Positions 42,082 through 51,473 are shown, counted from the stretch's first letter. The stretch: 64,000 nt of DNA from Metabacillus bambusae (GCF_017497975.1 NZ_JAGDEL010000010.1:62001-126000); one strand, 5' to 3'. Numbers and translations are program-made. The notes: generated by a model not told the origin, from the sequence alone.

Positions 42082-42411
42082 TTATTCTTTATACCGCAAA
42101 TATTGATAATTTTCTGTAGGTATACTTTCAATGATGTTGCCTGCTTCATCCTTAAAAACTTCATATTCGCGGTAAACCTCCACAACATATCCGTCATCCT
42201 CTGTCACATCAACTAGTTTCGTTTCTAGAGTAGCTATTTGCTGAGATTGATCATTTTCCTGCTCGGATGAAGTGGTAGCTGAGGCTATTTCTTCTGCTGG
42301 TAAAGGAAAACTTGCAATGGCAGCCTCTTTTTCAGCAAAGAGGGCAGAATCAAAGTAACCAATGATGGCAATTGTAGCAACAATAATAAAAATAGGAGCA
42401 AATTTTTTCAA
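42082..42411 (-). CDS. Membrane-anchored small protein, unknown
   Basis: A 109-residue protein from TTG 42411; the preceding codons of the longer frame (R-R-Q-Q) are the ribosome site AGGAGGCAACAA itself, which decides the start. One N-terminal helix (FAPIFIIVATIAIIGYF) anchors an extracytoplasmic acidic domain with a Ser/Thr/Glu/Gln linker and a C-terminal VVEVYREYEVFKDEAGNIIE segment. Convergent with the cytidylyltransferase-like gene, upstream of hemZ. Family not recognised. Confidence 0.7.
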   Translation of the reverse strand: MKKFAPIFIIVATIAIIGYFDSALFAEKEAAIASFPLPAEEIASATTSSEQENDQSQQIATLETKLVDVTEDDGYVVEVYREYEVFKDEAGNIIESIPTENYQYLRYKE

Positions 42412-42665
42412 CAGTTGTTGCCTCCTAATTAATTTGGTTATCACCATTGTATGTTTGTCCTATGTAGGAATATGCCTTATTGTTTGTCTTGCTATGGAAG
42501 GGGAGTAATCCCTATTCAAAGCAAGCCTCAATCTCATCATCGTTAAATCAAAATCAATAAATTCATTGTCATTACATTTACACTCCTAACATCTAACATT
42601 GACCTGCACGGAGACTTTTCTGTACACTTAAAGAAGTTTTGAAAAAAAGATAAGGTGATAACTAA

Positions 42666-44165
42666 ATGAAAATATATATTAAAGGGATAGATGACGAACG
42701 TTTCCATAGGCCACTTCGTTTAATCGGTAATTTGTTTTTTGAAGAAACCGAGCTCTGCTTTACAGAAGGCGATGCACCCCTTGAGGCAGAGTTTTTCATT
42801 GAAGAGAACAACGAGGGTGTTTCGATAAAAGGTTTTTTGCGTACGGAAAATGGAGAAGAATTTGTAGCAAGTAAAGACCGACAAATAGCTTCTCATATTG
42901 AGGGCAAGGATCGTTTAAGACAAGTGAAAAATACACTATCTTATGTTTATTTAATGATGCTTCAGAATTACACAGGAATTACTCAAAAATGGGGGATTCT
43001 CACTGGTATCAGACCTACCAAGCTCTATCATAAAAAAAGACAAGAGGGTATGCCAGAGGGTGAGATCCACCGCATGTTTAAAGAGGAATATTTGCTTGCA
43101 GATGAAAAGATTCAACTGATGAAGCAAATAGTTGAGCGACAATTACAGGTTATTCCTGATCTTGATTCATTGTCAAATGAAGTTAGTATTTATATTGGGA
43201 TTCCCTTTTGTCCCACTAAATGTGCTTATTGTACGTTTCCGGCTTATGCAATCAACGGTCGTCAAGGCTCAGTTACTTCATTTTTAGGTGGCTTGCATTA
43301 TGAAATGAAGGAAATAGGTCGCTGGTTAAAAGATAAAGGAATAAAGATTACAACTGTCTATTATGGTGGCGGAACACCAACAAGTATTACAGCAGAAGAG
43401 ATGGATATGCTTTATGAGGAAATGGCCGAATCATTCCCAAATGTTGAAAACATTAGAGAGATTACCGTTGAAGCTGGAAGACCTGATACCATTACAAAGG
43501 AAAAGCTGGATGTTTTAAATAAATGGAAGATTGACCGCATAAGCATTAATCCACAATCCTATATACAAGACACACTAAAGGCAATTGGCCGTCACCACAC
43601 TGTGGAAGAAACAATTGAAAAATTCCATCTTGCTAGAAGCATGGGAATGAATAATATAAATATGGATTTGATTATAGGATTACCTGGTGAGGGTGTTAAA
43701 GAATTTGATTATACCTTATCAGAATCAGCTAAACTTATGCCTGAATCATTAACTGTTCATACTTTATCTTTTAAACGGGCATCTGAAATGACTAAAAACA
43801 AGCATAGATATAAGGTAGCAAGTCGTGAGGAGATTAGTACGATGATGGACCATGCAATAACGTGGACCAACGAGCACGGTTATGCACCATACTATTTATA
43901 TCGTCAAAAAAATATCCTTGGAAACCTAGAAAATGTCGGTTATGCCCTTAAAGGACAGGATAGTATCTACAATATTATGATTATGGAGGAACAGCAGACG
44001 ATTATTGGCATTGGCTGTGGTGCGGCAAGTAAGTTTGTTCACCCAGAAACGATGAAGATTACTCATTTTGCTAATCCTAAAGATCCAAAGTCCTATAACG
44101 ATGGGTTTAAGCATTATACTGATGAGAAAATTAAAATATTAGAAGAGCTATTTATTAAAGAATAA
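42666..44165 (+). CDS. hemZ: Oxygen-independent coproporphyrinogen III dehydrogenase HemZ
   Basis: Radical-SAM enzyme for anaerobic haem synthesis. The 499 residues carry an N-terminal domain of about 170 residues typical of HemZ (versus HemN) and the cluster motif IPFCPTKCAYCTF (CxxxCxxC, near residue 182-189), then YYGGGTPTSI, EAGRPDTI, and NMDLIIGLPGEG. ATG 42666 has only AAGGTGAT upstream. In the yhaX-hemZ-yhaR order of B. subtilis, although here an AraC-type gene and a repeat separate it from yhaR. Confidence 0.95.
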   Translation: MKIYIKGIDDERFHRPLRLIGNLFFEETELCFTEGDAPLEAEFFIEENNEGVSIKGFLRTENGEEFVASKDRQIASHIEGKDRLRQVKNTLSYVYLMMLQNYTGITQKWGILTGIRPTKLYHKKRQEGMPEGEIHRMFKEEYLLADEKIQLMKQIVERQLQVIPDLDSLSNEVSIYIGIPFCPTKCAYCTFPAYAINGRQGSVTSFLGGLHYEMKEIGRWLKDKGIKITTVYYGGGTPTSITAEEMDMLYEEMAESFPNVENIREITVEAGRPDTITKEKLDVLNKWKIDRISINPQSYIQDTLKAIGRHHTVEETIEKFHLARSMGMNNINMDLIIGLPGEGVKEFDYTLSESAKLMPESLTVHTLSFKRASEMTKNKHRYKVASREEISTMMDHAITWTNEHGYAPYYLYRQKNILGNLENVGYALKGQDSIYNIMIMEEQQTIIGIGCGAASKFVHPETMKITHFANPKDPKSYNDGFKHYTDEKIKILEELFIKE

Positions 44166-44182
44166 GGTCGATTTAAGACTAC

Positions 44183-44222
44183 AGCAGTGCGATTCTTATG
44201 TGAGGATCACACTGCTTTTTTA
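44183..44222 (+). terminator. Intrinsic terminator
   Basis: AGCAGTG / CACTGCT outer stem with inner GAT..ATC pairing and T6 tract; repeat A copy 7 begins at once. Confidence 0.85.
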
Positions 44223-44223
44223 T

Positions 44224-44381
44224 TGTCTAGGAAATGATAAAATTCTAGTGCTGTGGCATCCAGCTCCAGCGCCTAGCCCCTTCTGGGTCTACAGCCACTC
44301 ATGAATTAAAGGTAAAAAACACCTTTTATACATGAGCATCTTATTTGCCCGAGGCTGTTCAAGGCGCTTGCGCTTTTGTTC
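44224..44381 (+). repeat. Interspersed repeat family A, copy 7
   Basis: GTCTAGGAAATGATAAAATTC, then a short deletion that removes the DnaA-box region, CCAGCTCCAGCGCCTAGCCC, hairpin CTCATGAATTAAAGGT / ACCTTTTATACATGAG (one mismatch), CCCGAGGCTGTTCAAGGCGC end. Confidence 0.88.
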
Positions 44382-44393
44382 GGTTATTGGAAT

Positions 44394-45263
44394 TTATTTT
44401 AAAATTGGTATCCAGATTTCGCTTTTAAATGTAGGTGAGGAAACATCCTTATGCTCGTTCCACAGGATTTCTGGACCTTCTGTTTGTTGATAGTTTGTTG
44501 ATGGAAACCATTCAGAATAGATGCGTCCCCAGATATCTTGCAACGTATCAGGAAATGGTCCAACTGATTCGAATACAGCCCATGTTAAAGCAGGAACTTC
44601 AAGTTGTGTAAGGTCATCAGGACACTCATTAGTTGTTGCAACCCCTATATAATGATCGAGTTCTCCTTTTTCATCCATTCGTCCATCAGAAAAGTTCGAT
44701 GATACTTGAAGAAGGCCTAAAGGCTCAACATTAGAAAGATTCTTAAGCCTATTTATTATCTCATTATTTAAAGTTCCCCACATAGCGGCAATCTCCGGAT
44801 TTACTCCGTGGAAAATAATCGGGACTCTTTTCTTGATACCAACTATGCGAAAAGCCTCTTTTTCCTCTATACGGTAATTCATTTCACTTCCTCCTTTAAT
44901 TGATAGTTGAAAGGTCATTCGTGGATAGGCTTTTAGTGATTGACCATTATTTCTGGCTTCTGACGGTGTTACACCATGCAAGCTTTGAAAGGCTCTTGTA
45001 AAAGAATCAGGTGAGCTGTATCCATATTTAATCGCAACATCGATGATTCTTAAGTTACTATTAGTAAGTTCAAATGCAGCATGTGTGAGGCGTCTGCGGC
45101 GGATGTACTCCGATAATGTAACACCCGCAAGGAAAGAAAACATTCTTTTAAAATGATATTCCGAACAAAAAGCCAGCCTTGATACTTCTTTGAAGTCAAT
45201 ATCATTCGTAAGATTTTCTTCAATATAGGTTAATGCTCCATTCATTTTTTCAAGCAAATCCAT
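44394..45263 (-). CDS. AraC-family regulator with GyrI-like effector domain
   Basis: A 289-residue protein: N-terminal AraC DNA-binding domain with two helix-turn-helix units ([24 protein letters not shown] and [32 protein letters not shown]), then a GyrI-like small-molecule-binding domain ([18 protein letters not shown] .. WNEHKD .. EIWIPILK). This is the SoxS/Rob/BmrR-like layout of drug or stress sensors. Start ATG 45263 with GGGAGG upstream; the longer frame lacks a site. No obvious target gene adjoins. Confidence 0.92.
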   Translation of the reverse strand: MDLLEKMNGALTYIEENLTNDIDFKEVSRLAFCSEYHFKRMFSFLAGVTLSEYIRRRRLTHAAFELTNSNLRIIDVAIKYGYSSPDSFTRAFQSLHGVTPSEARNNGQSLKAYPRMTFQLSIKGGSEMNYRIEEKEAFRIVGIKKRVPIIFHGVNPEIAAMWGTLNNEIINRLKNLSNVEPLGLLQVSSNFSDGRMDEKGELDHYIGVATTNECPDDLTQLEVPALTWAVFESVGPFPDTLQDIWGRIYSEWFPSTNYQQTEGPEILWNEHKDVSSPTFKSEIWIPILK

Positions 45264-45529
45264 GTAAATGACCTCCCTCTCAACAAAAGAATAGCAGGTG
45301 TTGTAAGTATCTATCCGACATTTCGTGCACAATTATGCAGGGTTTGTTCACTTTAATCGAATGTAAGCCACGGTACAACCATAACAATTGTAATAGTTGC
45401 TGCAAACGAATTACACACGATTATCCGATAAAAATTTTATAGTTCCTTAATGATCTTTCTAAAAAAAGAAGGATTATGCTATAGCTTCTCCGAAATTGGT
45501 ATATTGATATAAATTTTAGGGGTGAGTGG

Positions 45530-46306
45530 ATGAAATATCAAACAGTGGATCTCGTAACAGAGGGGAAAACAGCTACATTATATTTGAATAGAGTGGATTC
45601 ATTAAATGCAATGGACGTACAAATGATCCAGGAGTTAACAAACGTATTGAAAGAGGTATCAGCATCTGAAGTGAAGCTATTGTTTATCACTGGCAGAGGT
45701 CGAGCATTTTCAGCTGGGGGAGACCTAAAAACGATGTTATCGAATAAAGATGACACGGGATTTCAACCCGTCATGGAAAATATTAAAAACATGATTGTGA
45801 CACTTTACACGATGCCTGCTGTAACTGTTAGCTTAATAAATGGAGCAGCCGCAGGATTAGGACTAAGCTTGGCATTAGCTTGTGACTATGTGATGGCAGA
45901 AAAACAATCAAAGGTAGCTATGAATTTTATTAATATTGGGCTTGTTCCAGATGGAGGAGGTCATTTCTTCTTAAAGAAAAGACTTGGTGAGCATCGAGCA
46001 AAGCAAGTTATTTGGGAAGGGAAATCGATAGCTACTAATGAAGCATTCCAAGTTGGTATTGTTGATGGGGTGTATGAAGGGGATACTGAGGAACAGCTTG
46101 AATTAGTGAAGCAGAAAATGGAGGCGCGACCATTAAAGGCTATGATTGCTTCAAAACTTATTTTTAGTAAGCAAGAATTACCTCTATTAATGGATACGCT
46201 CAATCTGGAAACGATGAATCAGCTTGAGATGCGTAGAACGGAGGATCATCGTGAAGGGGTAGCGGCTTTTTTAGAGAAGCGGGCAGCACAGTTTAAAGGT
46301 GAATAA
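45530..46306 (+). CDS. yhaR: Enoyl-CoA hydratase/isomerase family protein (YhaR)
   Basis: A 258-residue crotonase-fold protein. The oxyanion-hole segments are GRAFSAGGDLKTML (about residues 57-70) and INGAAAGLGLSLALACD (about 103-119), and the region FINIGLVPDGGGHFFL carries Asp where some hydratases have Glu. It probably acts on fatty acyl-CoA or an aromatic degradation intermediate. GGGGTGA lies 7 bp before the ATG. Position after hemZ and before the yhaQP exporter matches B. subtilis yhaR. Confidence 0.9.
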   Translation: MKYQTVDLVTEGKTATLYLNRVDSLNAMDVQMIQELTNVLKEVSASEVKLLFITGRGRAFSAGGDLKTMLSNKDDTGFQPVMENIKNMIVTLYTMPAVTVSLINGAAAGLGLSLALACDYVMAEKQSKVAMNFINIGLVPDGGGHFFLKKRLGEHRAKQVIWEGKSIATNEAFQVGIVDGVYEGDTEEQLELVKQKMEARPLKAMIASKLIFSKQELPLLMDTLNLETMNQLEMRRTEDHREGVAAFLEKRAAQFKGE

Positions 46307-46342
46307 TATACAAAGTGAAAGGGGCTGAAGCTTTTAAAGTAA

Positions 46343-46365
46343 GCGATGCCTTATCTAGGCATCGC
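46343..46365. terminator. Hairpin between convergent genes
   Basis: GCGATGCC / GGCATCGC perfect stem; no strong T-run directly follows on either strand. Confidence 0.55.
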
Positions 46366-46398
46366 ACCCGATACTTTTCGTTAATCTTTCCATAAGGC

Positions 46399-46704
46399 CT
46401 AGAATAAATTGATATACTCTATTTGACCTGACTCATGTTCTTTTTCAGCTTCATTCTTTTTTCCTTCTAGAATTTTTGAGATAAATGAATAGGCACTTTT
46501 TTGGTCTGTTAAAGTCTTTTCGTAAAATTCAGTAAGCGTATCTGGATCAAAAACAACAGCTTTAAAAGTGTTTCCGTCATTGTTTAATAAAAGTTTCACT
46601 GCGTCACCAAATTCCTCAGGTGGTCTTACTTTAAAAAAGATTTCGTGAGTAGATTCTTTGGTTCTAACATTATTTATTTTCTCGATGATTTCTGTATTCT
46701 CCAT
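46399..46704 (-). CDS. 101-residue acidic protein, unknown
   Basis: Start ATG 46704, with AAAGGAGG 8-9 bp upstream; the longer frame is rejected. The product (MENTEIIEKINNVRTKEST.., KVRPPEEFGDAVKLLLNNDG, FDPDTLTEFYEKTLTDQ) is soluble and mixed alpha/beta by look. No recognised motif or family. Isolated gene, convergent with yhaR. Confidence 0.7.
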   Translation of the reverse strand: MENTEIIEKINNVRTKESTHEIFFKVRPPEEFGDAVKLLLNNDGNTFKAVVFDPDTLTEFYEKTLTDQKSAYSFISKILEGKKNEAEKEHESGQIEYINLF

Positions 46705-46851
46705 TGTAAAACCTCCTTTTCTACATACATCATTCTTATTTTGGTATTTCCCTATCATTTTAAACATAAAACCGGATGAGTTTTATTTTCATGTTCTGTA
46801 CTTTTATCATTTAAATAAAGGGATACTAACGTCGAGGAGGAGGTGTATGTA

Positions 46852-46989
46852 GTGACAAATATAATTGATGGAATGGATCAAGCAAGATTTAGATCAAATG
46901 GTTCTAATCAAAATAAAGGTCAAAACAGGGACAAAACAGAGGAAAAGAAAATGCCTCTAGTTTTAAAGAATCTAAAGAATGGTTCATAA
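46852..46989 (+). CDS. 45-residue basic/Asn-rich small protein, unknown
   Basis: Start GTG 46852 behind GGAGGAGG, stop 46987-46989, terminator hairpin 6 bp later. The product MTNIIDGMDQARFRSNGSNQ.. continues NKGQNRDKTEEKK and ends PLVLKNLKNGS. Composition is like a minor spore or coat protein, which is only a guess. Confidence 0.5.
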   Translation: MTNIIDGMDQARFRSNGSNQNKGQNRDKTEEKKMPLVLKNLKNGS

Positions 46990-46995
46990 TTGAGT

Positions 46996-47023
46996 GAGAG
47001 AGTGTAGATACACTCTCTGTCTT
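46996..47023 (+). terminator. Intrinsic terminator
   Basis: AGAGAGTGTA / TACACTCTCT stem followed by GTCTTTTATC. Confidence 0.75.
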
Positions 47024-47046
47024 TTATCACTAGATGAAGAAATTTT

Positions 47047-47192
47047 GTAGTCTAGCTTCAGCAGTCAGACTTTGTTTTCAATAATCGGATGTTTAGACCT
47101 TTTGGATCTACTGCCGCTTAAGGATTGAAGATAATGAATACCTTCTATTCTTAAGCGTCTTATTGGCCCGAGGCTGTTAAAGACACTTACTG
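47047..47192 (+). repeat. Interspersed repeat family A, copy 8 (decayed)
   Basis: GTCTAGCTTCAGCAGTCAG, hairpin arms CTTAAGGATTGAAGAT and ACCTTCTATTCTTAAG (several broken pairs), GCGTCTTATTGGCCCGAGGC, then GACACTTACTGC. Pairing is partly lost, unlike copies 2-6. Confidence 0.75.
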
Positions 47193-47260
47193 CTGTACCA
47201 TTATTTACTTTAGCTTGCTCTTCTTAAACGGAACCTAAATCGTTTATCAGCCATTTCTTT

Positions 47261-47446
47261 TTATCGTCCAAATAAAACAAGTTTCCCAGCAGCCGAAGTA
47301 CACCGATGTGTTTTATCTATCCAATTGTTTTCTTCCAATTTACGTTTCCCTATTTCCTTTGCTTCCTGCTCTGTTTGAGCTTCAAAGCTTTCATCTAAAA
47401 GTTTTTCTCCATTTTTCTCGAAAACCGTTAAATAGTACAAACCCAT
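47261..47446 (-). CDS. yhzD: YhzD-family small protein
   Basis: A 61-residue protein (MGLYYLTVFEKNGEKLLDES.., EAKEIGKRKLEENN, THRCTSAAGKLVLFGR) resembling the YhzD family located near the yha exporter genes. Soluble, with a repeat-like (Glu/Lys)-rich helix. Function unknown. GGGAGAA lies about 3 bp before the ATG, a weak spacing. Confidence 0.72.
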   Translation of the reverse strand: MGLYYLTVFEKNGEKLLDESFEAQTEQEAKEIGKRKLEENNWIDKTHRCTSAAGKLVLFGR

Positions 47447-47577
47447 TCTCCCAATCCTTCCTGTAGTTAAATACTATCATTATATGATTATAATTCTTAC
47501 TCCACATTTATTTTCCTGCATAATGATGAAACCTTTTCTTTGTTTATCCGTAATACAAAAAGGTAAGGAGGATGAGT

Positions 47578-48477
47578 ATGAGTTTGAAAATTGATGGTGT
47601 TACAAAGAGCTTTGGTGCGCATACAGCTGTTGATCAGTTGTCAATTGTTATTCCTGAGCGAGAAATTTTTGGATTTCTTGGTGCGAATGGTGCGGGAAAA
47701 ACGACGACATTTCGAATGATTTTAGGGTTATTAAATCCGTCTGATGGATTAATTACATGGAATGACAAAAAAATTACATATGATACAAGTGATCAAATCG
47801 GTTACCTACCTGAGGAACGAGGACTTTATCCAAAGCTTAAAGTAAAGGAGCAGCTTATCTATTTAGGTAGATTAAAAGGAATGTCAAAACAAGAAGTGCT
47901 GGTAGAAATGAATCATTGGCTTAAGCGATTTAAGGTACCTGAATATGCAAATAAAAAAGTTGAGGAACTTTCAAAAGGGAATCAACAAAAAATCCAATTT
48001 ATCGCAGCCGTTATCCATAAGCCTAAGCTTTTAATACTGGATGAACCCTTTAGTGGATTGGATCCAGTTAATGTAGAGCTATTAAAGAAAGCCGTTGTTG
48101 AGTTAAAAGAGGCAGGCACATCGATTGTATTTGCCAGTCATCGAATGGAGCATGTTGAGGAACTCTGTCAGCATTTGTGTATTATGCACAAAGGTAAGCC
48201 TATTGTACATGGTTCACTCCGAGAGATTAAACGATCCTTTGGAAAGAAGAATGTCTTTGTCCAAGGTGATTTCGATATGAGTTTTTTAGAAGAAGTTCCA
48301 GGTGTGACAAAATATAAGAAAATTTCTGAAGGTGCCGAGCTTCAAATTGAAAATGAAGATGTAGCCCGGATTATTTTTCAGGAGCTTCAAAACAAAGGGT
48401 TTGTCCGTAAATTTGCACTTGAAGAACCATCTTTAAATGATATTTTTATTGAGAAGGTAGGTGCTTCCTATGAATAA
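47578..48477 (+). CDS. yhaQ: ABC exporter ATPase, NatA-like (YhaQ)
   Basis: A 299-residue ATPase: Walker A GANGAGKTT (about residues 36-44), signature ELSKGNQQKIQFIAAV, Walker B LLILDEPFSGLDP, H-loop SHRMEHVEEL, and a C-terminal extension of about 80 residues (DUF4162-like) typical of Nat-type sodium or drug exporters. ATG 47578 gives correct spacing to AAGGAGG; the ATG at 47572 abuts it. Overlaps yhaP by 8 bp, so the two form one transporter. Confidence 0.92.
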   Translation: MSLKIDGVTKSFGAHTAVDQLSIVIPEREIFGFLGANGAGKTTTFRMILGLLNPSDGLITWNDKKITYDTSDQIGYLPEERGLYPKLKVKEQLIYLGRLKGMSKQEVLVEMNHWLKRFKVPEYANKKVEELSKGNQQKIQFIAAVIHKPKLLILDEPFSGLDPVNVELLKKAVVELKEAGTSIVFASHRMEHVEELCQHLCIMHKGKPIVHGSLREIKRSFGKKNVFVQGDFDMSFLEEVPGVTKYKKISEGAELQIENEDVARIIFQELQNKGFVRKFALEEPSLNDIFIEKVGASYE

Positions 48478-49723
48478 GTTTTGGATTATGGTAGCACATA
48501 CATACTTAAGTAAGATAAAAACGAAGTCATTTCTTATTACTACGTTAATAACAGTATTGATTATCTTCGGACTATCAAATATTTCTACAATTATCGAGGC
48601 TTTTGATAAAAAAGATGAAGCGAAATCGTTTGCTGTCCTCGATGAAACGAATGAATTCTATACAACCTTCGAAAATAATCTTGTTGCAAGCCAAATACAA
48701 ATTGAACTTGAAAAATCAACACTTTCAGAAGCAGAACTTGATAAACAAGTGTTGGAAGAAGAGTTGGATGGCTTGATCATCTTAACACTTGATGAAAATC
48801 AACTTCCAACAGCAACAGTGAAGACATTGTCTATGACAGATAGTGAGGCTTTTACGCAAATCGAACAAGTACTCCAACAGACAAAGCTCGAATTTGGAAG
48901 AGAGAAGCTAGGGGTAGATTCAGATGAGTTAAACCAATTGTTTACACCTGTTGAACTCAATAAAGTGGCATTAGAAGATAATGCGAAAACAGAAGAAGAG
49001 TTAAACCAAGCAAGAGGGCTAGTCTATGTTCTATTGTTTGTCATTTATTTTTCTGTTATTTTTTATGCAAGTATGATTGCAACAGAGGTGGCAACGGAAA
49101 AGTCTTCACGAGTCATGGAAATTTTAATTTCTAGTGTATCTCCAGTAAAACAAATGTTTGCTAAATTAATTGGTATTGGACTACTAAGCTTAACGCAAAT
49201 GTTTGTAATCCTTGGTGTAGGCTATGCATCCATTAAATCGCAAATCGATAATTTGAATGCAATGACAGGTGGGGTTTTAGGATTTAGTGACATTCCGACA
49301 TCAACATTCGTTTATGCAATCATTTACTTCCTTCTAGGCTATTTCTTATTTGCGACCCTAGCCGCGTTCCTTGGATCACTAGTTAGTAGAATAGAAGATG
49401 TTCAGCAATTAATCTCACCAATGATCTTCTTGATTGTTGGCGCATTTATGATTGCGATGTTTGGATTGACTAATCCAGAAACACCGTTTATTACAATTAG
49501 CTCATATATTCCATTTTTTACGCCAATGATTATGTTTTTACGAGTTGGAATGTTGAATATTCCACCTTGGGAAATTGGGCTATCAATTGCTTTATTGCTA
49601 GTTTCAATTGCCCTGCTAGCTATCTTTGGTGCTCGTGTTTATAAGGGTGGAGTGCTGATATATGGGAAATCTTCATCTATTAAGGATATAAAAAGGGCTT
49701 TGACAATGACGAAGGATAAGTAG
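48470..49723 (+). CDS. yhaP: ABC exporter permease, NatB-like (YhaP)
   Basis: A 417-residue ABC-2-type permease with one N-terminal helix (SFLITTLITVLIIFGL), a large extracytoplasmic domain of about 130 residues rich in Glu/Asp, and five to six C-terminal helices, including the conserved EVATEKSSRVMEILISSVSP block that contacts the ATPase. Characterised NatAB exports Na+. Start ATG 48470 overlaps the yhaQ end. Terminator and repeat B copy 3 follow. Confidence 0.92.
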   Translation: MNKFWIMVAHTYLSKIKTKSFLITTLITVLIIFGLSNISTIIEAFDKKDEAKSFAVLDETNEFYTTFENNLVASQIQIELEKSTLSEAELDKQVLEEELDGLIILTLDENQLPTATVKTLSMTDSEAFTQIEQVLQQTKLEFGREKLGVDSDELNQLFTPVELNKVALEDNAKTEEELNQARGLVYVLLFVIYFSVIFYASMIATEVATEKSSRVMEILISSVSPVKQMFAKLIGIGLLSLTQMFVILGVGYASIKSQIDNLNAMTGGVLGFSDIPTSTFVYAIIYFLLGYFLFATLAAFLGSLVSRIEDVQQLISPMIFLIVGAFMIAMFGLTNPETPFITISSYIPFFTPMIMFLRVGMLNIPPWEIGLSIALLLVSIALLAIFGARVYKGGVLIYGKSSSIKDIKRALTMTKDK

Positions 49724-49838
49724 TTCATCATTATAAATTTATTAATTAAGTGAAGCAGCGATATGTTTTTCAAGATAAATAAATTTATATAGGGCAAGCT
49801 AATAGATCAGGTTATATCTTACTAAAATGAGTGTAAAT

Positions 49839-49886
49839 GGGGCTAAACATTAAAAATATGTTAGTCCCATTTTTGTTTTTTTTTTT
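49839..49886 (+). terminator. Intrinsic terminator with long T-tract
   Basis: GGGGCTAA..CAT / ATG..TTAGTCCC hairpin, followed by ATTTTTG and a run of 12 T that leads directly into repeat family B copy 3. The upstream 49724-49838 stretch shows no feature. Confidence 0.8.
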
Positions 49887-50104
49887 GCTGTTTTCGCAAA
49901 CTTAGTTGCTATTTACCAAGTAATGCGGTGTGGTAGATTACAGCTCCAGATGCTCGCTTTCCGCGGGGCGTGCGGTTAGCCTCCTCGGCGTAGACGCCTG
50001 CTGGGTCTCACCTGTCCCGCTACTCCCGTAGGAGTCTCGCAATCCGTTCCGATCAACCTAAATTAGTTTTTGTTTTAAAAGCAACAATCTCTTAGAAAAA
50101 AGCC
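49887..50104 (-). repeat. MITE-like repeat family B, copy 3
   Basis: Inverted like copy 2. The minus-strand sequence starts GGCTTTTTTCTAAGAGATTG and ends TTTGCGAAAACAGC, with somewhat more substitutions in the central part (e.g. CTCCTACGGGAGTAG, where the stem changes CTGCGGGAGCAG in a pairing-preserving way). Confidence 0.88.
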
Positions 50105-50225
50105 TTTATTTTGAATTTAATGTTCTACTTACATACAAATAATATTGGGAACGTGCATTCGTATACTGACGGTGGTAAAATAAATGTATTAACTAGTTAG
50201 GCTCTAAAACAAAGGGTGATCATTT

Positions 50226-51473
50226 ATGAAAAATTCAATTACATTTATCCATGCAGCTGACTTACATTTGGATAGTCCGTTTGTTGGTTTGAAGTATTTA
50301 CCTCCTCAATTATTTGAAAAAATCCGAGAGAGCACATTTCTAGCATTTTCTAAAGTAATAACATGTGCAATAAATAAGAAGGTTGACTTTGTGCTGCTCT
50401 CTGGAGATTTATATGATGGAGAAGAAAGAAGTCTGAAAGCACAATTGAAGTTAAAAAAGGAATTTGAACGATTGGCAGAAGTAGGTATCGAAGTGTTCGT
50501 GATACATGGTAATCATGATCATACTAGTGGGAAATGGCTTGATTTACAGTGGCCAGACAATGTTCATGTTTTCTCTAGCAAGGAAGTAGAAATGAAAATA
50601 TATCGTAAAAGCGAGACACCAATTGCCCATATTTATGGCTATAGTTATCCTTCTCGGTCCGTACTAGAAAATATGACACAACAGTATAAAAAGAAGGGGA
50701 ATTCCAGTGTTTATCATATAGGAATGCTCCACGGCTCAATTGAGGGAAATAAAGACCATGATGTGTATTGTCCATTTAAAGTAAATGAGCTGATCAATAA
50801 AGAGTTTGATTACTGGGCGTTAGGACATATTCATAAGCGTCAAATTCTGCATGAAACTAATCCGATCATTGCTTATCCAGGAAATATTCAAGGACGACAC
50901 CGTAAAGAAACAGGAAAAAAAGGGTGTTATCTAGTTGAAATGCAAGAAGACACTTCTTCTACTACGTTTATCTCGACTGAAGAAGTCATTTGGGAAGAAG
51001 TCGAGCTTTCCATTGAAGGACTCGATAGTGTTTCAGAGTTAATTAAGAAGTGTGAGCATCTTATTGAACAATTACGTGAAACCGGGTGCTCTACTTGTGT
51101 AACTATTGTTTTTACTGGTACTGGGGACATATCAAGTTCCCTACAAACTCCACAAACGATCCAAGATTTATTGGAGGCTCTAAATGATGTTGAAAGTGAA
51201 AACGATCAGTTTGTTTGGGTAGTTAAAATCCTAAATAAAACATATGAACCTATTCAAAATAATCCTAACCTTGTATCATTTTTATCCGATTTACATACAA
51301 CAGTAGAAAATTATCAGTCATTTGCTGAAGTCATACGACCGCTTGAACAGCACCCTGTTTACAGAAAATATATTTCAGAGTTTACATTAGAAGAACAACA
51401 ACAGCTTCTAATGGAAGCAGAGCAACTTTTACATAGCGAGCTTTTGCAGCAAAGTGAGGTGAAGAAGGTTTGA
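50226..51473 (+). CDS. yhaO: SbcD-like metallophosphatase YhaO
   Basis: A 415-residue DNA-repair-exonuclease-like protein: phosphoesterase motifs HAADLHLDSP (residues 10-19), LSGDLYDG (about 59-66), HGNHDHTSG (about 96-104), GMLHGSIEG and ALGHIHKRQ. It resembles the Mre11/SbcD nuclease fold with a distinct C-terminal region. It is translationally coupled to yhaN by a TTGA overlap. The pair is a second SbcCD-type system of bacilli, separate from SbcC/SbcD. Confidence 0.92.
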   Translation: MKNSITFIHAADLHLDSPFVGLKYLPPQLFEKIRESTFLAFSKVITCAINKKVDFVLLSGDLYDGEERSLKAQLKLKKEFERLAEVGIEVFVIHGNHDHTSGKWLDLQWPDNVHVFSSKEVEMKIYRKSETPIAHIYGYSYPSRSVLENMTQQYKKKGNSSVYHIGMLHGSIEGNKDHDVYCPFKVNELINKEFDYWALGHIHKRQILHETNPIIAYPGNIQGRHRKETGKKGCYLVEMQEDTSSTTFISTEEVIWEEVELSIEGLDSVSELIKKCEHLIEQLRETGCSTCVTIVFTGTGDISSSLQTPQTIQDLLEALNDVESENDQFVWVVKILNKTYEPIQNNPNLVSFLSDLHTTVENYQSFAEVIRPLEQHPVYRKYISEFTLEEQQQLLMEAEQLLHSELLQQSEVKKV

